Virus record (IMG/VR): IMGVR_UViG_3300028133_000027
Location: 1 to 25,424 of that record
Reading direction: 5' to 3' (one strand)
DNA from: a virus
DNA length: 25,424 nucleotides
Part shown: in pieces, positions 20,721 through 25,424 of the stretch
Layout of the letters: the number at the start of each line of letters is the position of its first letter
Position numbering within the stretch: position 1 is the stretch's first letter
The notes under the pieces: model-generated
Told to the model about the DNA's origin: nothing
Seen by the model: only the letters and a program-made list of their open reading frames with translations
Databases searched by the model: none
Translations under genes and position numbers: made by a program

Positions 20721-23266
20721 GTTTTAAAGATTTTCCAAATGGTCTAAATGACCTCAATGAATATTTAGATGCACGACATCATATCAGTGGTACAACTGGT
20801 AGTGGAGCAGATTCACTCAAAGTTGTTGCTAGTGCTGAATACAGTTTCACGCTCAGAGAACTTCTTTGCGGTATGCTTAGTGGCAACGGACTTAAACTAC
20901 CAAACGTACAATTGTGTATGCATGCTAATATTAATTCACTTCTGGGTATACCAGGATTACAAAGTGAATTACACGATGCTCTAACAGATCTAATGGGCGG
21001 TGTTGAACAGTTTATGGATCACACCAAACTAGACAATGTACTAGGACGTTTAAATGGTGTACTAGCAGAAGCACAAAACGTTGCAAATTTAATCAACTTC
21101 TGTGCAACACCTGTAAATCCAATTGCGATTCCAAATATGCTAGAACGTGCTATGGGTAGTTTCCTTGGTGCTGGTAAAGACATTATTGATCAAATCGGCG
21201 GTATTGCTCCTGAGAATGTGTGTGCATGTATTGGCCCAAGTGGCTTTAATGCAAGTGTGTTTAATGGCGGAATACTTGGCACTATTGCAAATAACATTGG
21301 TGCCATCAATGCAGGAAATCTAGGACAAAGTGTTATTGACAGTCTAAGAGCTGACATTGCTAGTGTTACAGGTGGCATTACTAATCTTATAAACTTTGAA
21401 AACAATATCAACGGCAGTTATGCACAAGGCGGTAGTCAATTTGCAACACCGGATAGCGGATGCAACAGTCAAATTGGTGTATTACACAATGCAAACACAG
21501 GTGGTGTTGGTGGTAATGCTAGACTGGTAAGCCAACTAAAAAGTTTGTACGATAGATTAGGAGCATATCCTGTACAGTATAGTTTAGGATCTGGTACAAG
21601 TACTACAGGTACAGGACATCAATATGATTCAAACGGTGACCGTATTTTACAAGGAGACGTGGTTGAGTATCCAAATATATTCCACTTGTTACTTGAAGAT
21701 AGTTTACTTGAAATTATACAGCGTGATGATAATCCAAATCCTACTGTAGACAATCAAACACCTGTATACGATTACTGTGGAAATATTATTGGATATACCA
21801 GTAACTTTGCACAAAGAGAAACAACAAACAGTGATGGATCAACACCTACTGTACCTAATAGTCCTGGCTACAACGCAGGTGGACTTGTAACTGATACTAG
21901 TAATATTGCTAGTAGCGGAGGGGCAAGTGATACAACTGTAATCAATAATTTTAACAACAGCGGAAATACGCTATTTGTTGTAGGCAGTGAAAGTGCAATG
22001 CTTAGTGTAAATGCTGCCACAAATGATATTGTAGTACGCAGTGATATATTAACTATATTCACTAGAAAAGATACAAATCAATTCAGCACAGGAACTATTA
22101 ATGATTTCCAACAAGCTACAAGTACACTGTTTGACTTTCTTAATAATCTAAATATAGAATCAGGAAACGGACTTGTTGTAAAAGATGCAGGTGTTAGTAG
22201 AGCTAGAAGTGTTGTTGGCGGCGCTGGTCAAATACAAGTTACAAATGGCGACGGTGCAGGCGGTGATATTCAAATTGATCTACAACCAAACACAAGATTT
22301 CCAGGCACTGCGGCTATTAAGATCCCAGCAGGGTCTACTAGTCAGCGACCTAATACTGAAGTAGGTGAGATACGCTATAACACTGACACACATGTTATTG
22401 AAGGTTACTTTGGTGACACAGGTAGTTGGAAAGTAATTGGTCCTAATTCAATAAACTTTAGTATACAAACTGCGATTAATTTAGGTAGTGGACAACAAGT
22501 ATTCAAACAACTCAACGGCACAGAACTACAGTTTAAAACAATTACATCAGCTGGAGGTATTGCACTTACTAGCAGTGGCACAGAAATACAAGTAACTGAT
22601 ACAATAACATCAAGTAATGTGGGCAGTGGTGGCCAAGTATTCAAAACAAGAAATGCAAATAACTTTGCATTCAGAACACTCACTAGCACAGATAGTAGTG
22701 TAACAATTACACAAAATACAGACACAGTTGATCTAAGCGGGGATCCTGATGTACGCAAAAGTGATGCTGTGCAGACAACAGACGGTACTGCGGTTGCTGT
22801 TAATTTTCATGGCGGTACTATTTCTCCAGCAAATGGCAAAACTTGGTTCTTTGATTTACGTGCAATTGGTGTTGCTACTAGCGGAGAAAAACAAGCATTT
22901 AAAGTTGAAGGTGTGGTAACAAATGTTGCTGGATCACAATCAATAGTTGGCACTAATAATAAAGTAGATTATGTACGTTCAGGAACAGCAGACTTGGCAC
23001 AAACACCTTGGGATCCAATGGCAAGTTACAATTCAAGCGATGTAGTTGAATATGATCTAAATGTATACACAGCCAATAACAATATTACAGGAGGAGCTCT
23101 TAGCAGTAATTTACCTCCTGACCAAGATTCGACAAACTGGACACTGAGTTATTCAGGATGGAACGTTACAGCAGAAGTAGTAGGCGGCAGTTTCAGTATT
23201 AGAGTAAAAGGTACAGCAGGTAAAACTGTTGATTGGAAGCTAAGATTTACCAAAGTTGAAGTATAA
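20717..23266 (+). CDS. Large tail-fibre or baseplate-associated protein, 849 aa
   Basis: The N-terminal 250 residues are helical and carry several Cys pairs (such as CACIG near 170), suggesting an assembly domain. The middle is rich in N, T, S and G. Around 525-575 is a fibre-type segment with the pattern RPNTEVGEIRYNT...EGYF...W seen in many fibre proteins. Two tandem repeats of about 45 aa (from about 588 and 634) share GSG-QVFK and a run of beta strands. Residues 763-810 (W765, Y-N-S-S-D-V-V-E-Y, Y-T-A-N, P-P, N-W) resemble a CBM5/12 chitin-binding module, suggesting sugar recognition. It is coupled to the PAAR gene and likely sits at the baseplate. Host target unknown. Confidence 0.78.
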   Translation: MSFKDFPNGLNDLNEYLDARHHISGTTGSGADSLKVVASAEYSFTLRELLCGMLSGNGLKLPNVQLCMHANINSLLGIPGLQSELHDALTDLMGGVEQFMDHTKLDNVLGRLNGVLAEAQNVANLINFCATPVNPIAIPNMLERAMGSFLGAGKDIIDQIGGIAPENVCACIGPSGFNASVFNGGILGTIANNIGAINAGNLGQSVIDSLRADIASVTGGITNLINFENNINGSYAQGGSQFATPDSGCNSQIGVLHNANTGGVGGNARLVSQLKSLYDRLGAYPVQYSLGSGTSTTGTGHQYDSNGDRILQGDVVEYPNIFHLLLEDSLLEIIQRDDNPNPTVDNQTPVYDYCGNIIGYTSNFAQRETTNSDGSTPTVPNSPGYNAGGLVTDTSNIASSGGASDTTVINNFNNSGNTLFVVGSESAMLSVNAATNDIVVRSDILTIFTRKDTNQFSTGTINDFQQATSTLFDFLNNLNIESGNGLVVKDAGVSRARSVVGGAGQIQVTNGDGAGGDIQIDLQPNTRFPGTAAIKIPAGSTSQRPNTEVGEIRYNTDTHVIEGYFGDTGSWKVIGPNSINFSIQTAINLGSGQQVFKQLNGTELQFKTITSAGGIALTSSGTEIQVTDTITSSNVGSGGQVFKTRNANNFAFRTLTSTDSSVTITQNTDTVDLSGDPDVRKSDAVQTTDGTAVAVNFHGGTISPANGKTWFFDLRAIGVATSGEKQAFKVEGVVTNVAGSQSIVGTNNKVDYVRSGTADLAQTPWDPMASYNSSDVVEYDLNVYTANNNITGGALSSNLPPDQDSTNWTLSYSGWNVTAEVVGGSFSIRVKGTAGKTVDWKLRFTKVEV

Positions 23267-23269
23267 ATA
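23262..23269 (+). promoter_or_regulatory. T4-type late promoter, perfect TATAAATA
   Basis: A perfect octamer holding the fibre gene's TAA stop at positions 3-5. The predicted start is 23275, about 140 bases before the next sizeable gene, so it would produce a late transcript running into the early-type region. Confidence 0.6.
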
Positions 23270-23271
23270 CT

Positions 23272-23316
23272 TTGTCAAGAATTAATTTGTCTTTTTTGCA
23301 TCTTTTTTCTTGACAA
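23272..23316. repeat. 10-bp inverted repeat ending on the -35 box
   Basis: TTGTCAAGAA (23272-23281) and TTCTTGACAA (23307-23316) are perfect complements separated by 25 mostly T-rich bases. The right arm contains the -35 box TTGACA of the next promoter and the left arm starts just after the late octamer, so pairing or dimer binding could link the two promoters. Confidence 0.5.
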
Positions 23317-23338
23317 TCAAGTCGTCTTGCCATAAACT
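23310..23338 (+). promoter_or_regulatory. Early-type sigma70 promoter 1, TTGACA-17-TAAACT
   Basis: A perfect -35 box (23310-23315), a 17-base spacer with CAAGTCGTCTTG, and the -10 box TAAACT (23333-23338). A T-rich tract (23303-23308) lies upstream. It reads toward the small genes from 23371 on. Confidence 0.65.
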
Positions 23339-23353
23339 CTTACTATAGTAAGA
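23338..23353. promoter_or_regulatory. 16-bp perfect palindrome at promoter 1 start
   Basis: TCTTACTATAGTAAGA is fully self-complementary and covers the expected transcription start (about 23345). This position suits a repressor operator; alternatively it forms a hairpin at the RNA 5' end. Confidence 0.5.
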
Positions 23354-23370
23354 ATGAATGGAAAGATGTC

Positions 23371-23418
23371 ATGGCACATAACAGAACTAACATAGGCAAA
23401 GAGAGGCTAAAAAAATGA
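23371..23418 (+). CDS. Possible 15-aa leader peptide
   Basis: A very short frame, MAHNRTNIGKERLKK, begins with ATG at 23371, five bases after GGAAAG (23360-23365), and its TGA overlaps the next gene's ATG (ATGA). The coupling and ribosome site suggest it may be translated to drive the downstream gene. It may also be chance; the length is too short to judge. Confidence 0.3.
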   Translation: MAHNRTNIGKERLKK

Positions 23419-23705
23419 GGTCAAAAGACACTGGCAATGGAAGAAGAATACTCGCAAAAGTAGAAGTCCCACTAAGTGTAGAAGACATTGCGACTTATGC
23501 ACTAAGATATTTGGATGAAGTGGGAGACGATGATCCAAAAGATACCATTATAAACAGCAATAAACGTGAAATATTTAATATGGCTAAGGGTGCTATTTTC
23601 CGTTGGGGAACAGAAGAACCTAAAACTTATATTGCAGAAAATATGAATGGGCATTTCCAACCAATTGAACAAATAGTAAGACACAAGTTTCCGGAGTGTG
23701 ATTAA
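23415..23705 (+). CDS. Hypothetical early protein, 96 aa
   Basis: The ATG at 23415 has GAGAGG (23401-23406) eight bases upstream. The protein is charged with an even mix of K/R and D/E and has a helical centre (SVEDIATYALRYLDEVGDDD, about 20-39) and an aromatic-basic second half (FRWGTEEPKTYIAENMN). No known motif, signal or membrane span is visible. It is the first sizeable gene behind early promoter 1 and overlaps the next start by one base. Small soluble early proteins of T4-like phages often bind host enzymes, but no target can be named. Confidence 0.68.
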   Translation: MRSKDTGNGRRILAKVEVPLSVEDIATYALRYLDEVGDDDPKDTIINSNKREIFNMAKGAIFRWGTEEPKTYIAENMNGHFQPIEQIVRHKFPECD

Positions 23706-23995
23706 TGGCGGATATAATCGACTTTAATGTCGAACGTGCAAAACGCAAAAGCGGATTCAAAGACACTGTATTAATTAAAGATATTATCAGTGAAGGATAT
23801 GATCCTTGTGATTATGTAGAAGTACAAAACTATTATGCTTGGAAAAATTTCCAAGGGTTTATTGATACAGAAGTTGATGTAGAGCATAACTGGACCGATG
23901 AATCATTGGACAAACTAATGCAAGATATTAAGATGTGGAACGATACAGAAAATACAACTGTTACAGTTGAATATGATCCAAAACTTTTTGAATAA
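23705..23995 (+). CDS. Hypothetical early protein, 96 aa
   Basis: The ATG overlaps the previous TAA by one base. The protein begins MADIIDFNVERAKRKSGFKD, a form common in small phage proteins, and continues with acidic and aromatic segments (YVEVQNYYAWKNFQGF, about 39-54; WTDESLDKLMQDIKMW) ending in a beta-like VTVEYDPKLFE. No family is recognised. It is co-transcribed with the previous gene from promoter 1. Promoter 2 starts 15 bases after its stop, and no terminator is visible between them. Confidence 0.66.
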   Translation: MADIIDFNVERAKRKSGFKDTVLIKDIISEGYDPCDYVEVQNYYAWKNFQGFIDTEVDVEHNWTDESLDKLMQDIKMWNDTENTTVTVEYDPKLFE

Positions 23996-24010
23996 AGATG
24001 CAGAAAAAGG

Positions 24011-24039
24011 TTGACAGTAAGACGTCTTGACTGTAATAT
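24011..24039 (+). promoter_or_regulatory. Early-type sigma70 promoter 2, TTGACA-17-TAATAT
   Basis: A perfect -35 box (24011-24016), a 17-base spacer with the palindrome AAGACGTCTT, and the -10 box TAATAT (24034-24039). The downstream stretch (GTAAGTTAGATAAAA) closely resembles that of promoter 3. Confidence 0.75.
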
Positions 24040-24071
24040 GTATATGTAAGTTAGATAAAACGGAGATGAAT

Positions 24072-24389
24072 ATGCAAGTAGCAGTTATACACACAGCGTT
24101 CGAAGATGCACCTAACACAGTAGCATTTGTTGATGTTCCAGATGGAACTGAAACTAACGATGCACTTGAGTATGCATATCGTTGGACTAACAACGTAATG
24201 GGTTCATGGTCAATTAAAGAAGAAAATTTCTCAAACGGAGAAGCAAATGGTGACTACAATCCTAATGTAACAGTAATGGCACCATTACACAAAGGTGGAA
24301 TAGGTCTCCGGTCAACATCAATGGGAGATCAAATGTTGATTGGCAATAAAAAATATAAGGTCGCAATGTGCGGCTTCGAGGCAGTATAA
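24072..24389 (+). CDS. Hypothetical early protein, 105 aa
   Basis: The start is ATG 24072 because GGAG (24062-24065) is six bases upstream. The ATG at 24066 is too close to that site, and a still earlier frame opening at 24027 would lie inside promoter 2. The protein begins MQVAVIHTAFEDAPNTV, with beta-like strands and a D-G-T-E-T turn, then a Trp-containing middle and a Gly/Met-rich end (KGGIGLRSTSMGDQMLIG). It could be a compact alpha/beta fold but matches no family I know. It is the first gene behind promoter 2. Confidence 0.68.
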   Translation: MQVAVIHTAFEDAPNTVAFVDVPDGTETNDALEYAYRWTNNVMGSWSIKEENFSNGEANGDYNPNVTVMAPLHKGGIGLRSTSMGDQMLIGNKKYKVAMCGFEAV

Positions 24390-24454
24390 TACGGGCGAAT
24401 TTGGGAGGAACAAACCGGACACTAAGTCCAATTACTCTATGAAAGGAACCTGAA

Positions 24455-24712
24455 ATGAGTAAAACACTTTACAAAACTACAGCAATCGAGGCTGGAAAAA
24501 TGGCAATCACTGCCGCAAAGATAATTGCAATCAGTGCTACAGGGTTAGTATCCTGTATTGCATTTTGGATGTTTGCAATAGGCTGGGAAGGCGACAACGG
24601 CTTTTTTGCTGGTATGATTAGTTACATAGTACTAGGTAGTTTGTTTATTATGATCAGTAGTGCATACGATCGTGCCAAACTAAAAGAAAAATATCCAGAC
24701 ATCGATCTGTAA
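24455..24712 (+). CDS. Small two-span membrane protein, 85 aa
   Basis: AAAGGA nine bases before the ATG is the ribosome site. Two hydrophobic stretches are clear: about residues 18-45 (ITAAKIIAISATGLVSC, then IAFWMFAIGW) and 50-72 (FFAGMISYIVLGSLFIMISS). A short acidic loop lies between them and the tail is charged (AKLKEKYPDIDL). A two-span hairpin fits a membrane-acting early protein, such as one altering host membrane or superinfection properties, or a holin-like protein. The early-type promoters around it favour the former. A terminator follows 18 bases after the stop. Confidence 0.68.
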   Translation: MSKTLYKTTAIEAGKMAITAAKIIAISATGLVSCIAFWMFAIGWEGDNGFFAGMISYIVLGSLFIMISSAYDRAKLKEKYPDIDL

Positions 24713-24730
24713 AAAAATTATAAGTCATTG

Positions 24731-24762
24731 AAAGTGCAGGATTCTTTTCTGCACTTTTTTCT
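24731..24762 (+). terminator. Rho-independent terminator
   Basis: A perfect nine-base stem AAAGTGCAG (24731-24739) / CTGCACTTT (24749-24757) with a nine-base loop, followed by a T-rich run to 24763. It ends the unit begun at promoter 2 just before promoter 3, whose -35 box starts where the T-run ends. Confidence 0.85.
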
Positions 24763-24790
24763 TGACAATAAGACATCTTGGTGTTATCAT
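24762..24790 (+). promoter_or_regulatory. Early-type sigma70 promoter 3, TTGACA-17-TATCAT
   Basis: A perfect -35 box (24762-24767), a 17-base spacer with AAGACATCTTG, and the -10 box TATCAT (24785-24790). It lies directly after the terminator and before the gene at 24824, which has its own AGAGG site. Confidence 0.75.
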
Positions 24791-24823
24791 GTATGTATAA
24801 GTTAAACAAAAAGAGGTAATAAC

Positions 24824-25126
24824 ATGTTAGCAACTGCACACAACACATATAATGATTATATCGCTTATAACCGTAAATTAGGTTACAGTGTTATTCCCGA
24901 AGATTTGTACAATGGTCTTAAAGATCAAGATGAGATGTACAAACGTTTCAAAGCGGATATGACAGAAGCTGTTGACATGACAGATAACCTTAATAAAGAT
25001 GGAAGTATCAACTGGAGTTTTGTTGATAGTGACATGTACATGACATGGAGTGTTGTTCTTGATGGAGAGCAATACACTGCTTGGTTTGATCAAGCAGCTG
25101 AAGAAATTGAAGGAGCAATAGTATGA
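24824..25126 (+). CDS. Hypothetical early protein, 100 aa
   Basis: AGAGG about eight bases before the ATG supports the start. The protein is acidic and rich in Y, D and M, with a helical N-terminal half (residues 5-50) and a C-terminal beta-like part with aromatic residues (INWSFVDSDMYMTWSVVLDG, about 63-82). No membrane span or known motif is visible. Directly controlled by promoter 3. It overlaps the next gene by four bases (ATGA). Possibly a protein mimicking DNA or binding a host factor, judged only from its acidic charge; the function is unknown. Confidence 0.68.
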   Translation: MLATAHNTYNDYIAYNRKLGYSVIPEDLYNGLKDQDEMYKRFKADMTEAVDMTDNLNKDGSINWSFVDSDMYMTWSVVLDGEQYTAWFDQAAEEIEGAIV

Positions 25127-25317
25127 TACGGATTTTTAATTCAGCATGGGGCCGCAACTCAGACAGCCGTGAGATTCCATTGGACGAGGTCAACATTGTA
25201 ACACAAAAGATTGACTTTTATGGAAAACCTTATATACTGTTTGAGCATAAGGATTATCCACTTGGCGCATTACGTGCTGAGTATGATGGTTCTTATTGGC
25301 AGTGTGATTTAGACTAG
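25123..25317 (+). CDS. Hypothetical early protein, 64 aa
   Basis: The start overlaps the previous stop as ATGA. A short beta-rich protein: an N-terminal strand and Trp (MIRIFNSAWG), a middle with alternating hydrophobic and polar residues (VNIVTQKIDFYGKPYILF) and a charged, aromatic end (YDGSYWQCDLD). No motif is recognised. It continues the unit from promoter 3 and is followed 10 bases later by the next start. Confidence 0.65.
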   Translation: MIRIFNSAWGRNSDSREIPLDEVNIVTQKIDFYGKPYILFEHKDYPLGALRAEYDGSYWQCDLD

Positions 25318-25327
25318 GAGACCAAAT

Positions 25328-25424
25328 ATGGTACAAGAACTTCAAGATATCCAAACACTCGAAAGTGCAGTTATTGCATTTCAAGAAGGTGCAAGTGATG
25401 AAAAGCGAATGGCATTATATTCGC
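25328..25424 (+). CDS. N-terminal part of a protein cut by the window edge
   Basis: An ATG at 25328 with AGGAG (25316-25320) seven bases upstream opens a frame that runs to the window end without a stop (32 codons). The visible part, MVQELQDIQTLESAVIAFQ onward, is helical and acidic/polar. It belongs to the same transcription unit as the previous two genes. The family cannot be judged from this length. Confidence 0.6.
   Translation, partial: MVQELQDIQTLESAVIAFQEGASDEKRMALYS

Noticed and set aside
20372-22758. Minus-strand frames opposite the PAAR and fibre genes
   Set aside because: They are low-complexity mirror frames of Thr/Ser/Asn-rich coding sequence, with L, S and V excess and no ribosome sites.
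24027-24389. Longer form of the early protein starting at 24027
   Set aside because: It begins inside the spacer of promoter 2, before transcription could start; GGAG supports 24072.
1-25424. tRNA genes, CRISPR arrays, insertion sequences, integrase or attachment sites
   Set aside because: No cloverleaf-like segment, regularly spaced long repeats, transposase motifs or integrase were seen by eye. A tRNAscan search would settle the first point.

Overview
The window looks like part of the genome of a T4-like marine myovirus. It is low in GC and densely packed, with many ATGA, GTGA and TTGA overlaps between genes. Supporting genes are a T4 gp61-type primase, a gp41-type helicase, class Ia ribonucleotide reductase (nrdA, nrdB) with a glutaredoxin, a PAAR spike tip and tail-fibre proteins. 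T4-style late promoter octamers (TATAAATA and close variants) lie at gene borders. The gene content resembles Pelagibacter and cyanobacterial T4-like phages, but no photosynthesis gene is present and the host cannot be fixed from this window. I see no tRNA, rRNA, CRISPR array, insertion sequence or integrase.

Layout. Positions 1-3150 hold small membrane or unknown genes, a zinc-finger protein, a very short relative of the DNA polymerase III alpha subunit, a 2OG-Fe(II) oxygenase and one convergent minus-strand gene. Positions 3160-7080 hold a virion-type protein and then the replication block: primase, a small linker gene, helicase and a GNAT-like acetyltransferase. After a gap of about 240 bp, 7315-16330 is a late block driven by several octamer promoters. 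It contains a Pol-beta-fold nucleotidyltransferase, a ligase-like nucleotidyltransferase whose N-terminus resembles a T4 capsid-targeting sequence, an XhlA/holin-like membrane protein, small basic and Cys-rich proteins, probable virion proteins, a PD-(D/E)XK nuclease and a tail-fibre protein. Positions 16381-20391 are nrdA-nrdB-glutaredoxin plus an Sm-like small protein. Positions 20400-23266 are the PAAR tip and an 849-aa fibre-like protein. From 23270 to the end is a different, early-type region: small unknown genes behind three sigma70-like promoters that share an unusual near-palindromic spacer element.

How the parts fit. Primase and helicase form the lagging-strand engine, and the Nrd proteins with glutaredoxin supply dNTPs. 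The late block builds the virion and probably carries lysis and packaged proteins. The right end probably encodes small host-takeover factors made early.

The most notable observations are these: the miniature DnaE-like protein; the paired nucleotidyltransferase and ligase-like genes, the second with a packaging-type N-terminus; late promoters whose predicted start falls exactly on the ATG of three genes; stop codons embedded at a fixed position inside late promoters; and the shared element in the early promoters. All functions are read from sequence motifs alone; no database search was run.
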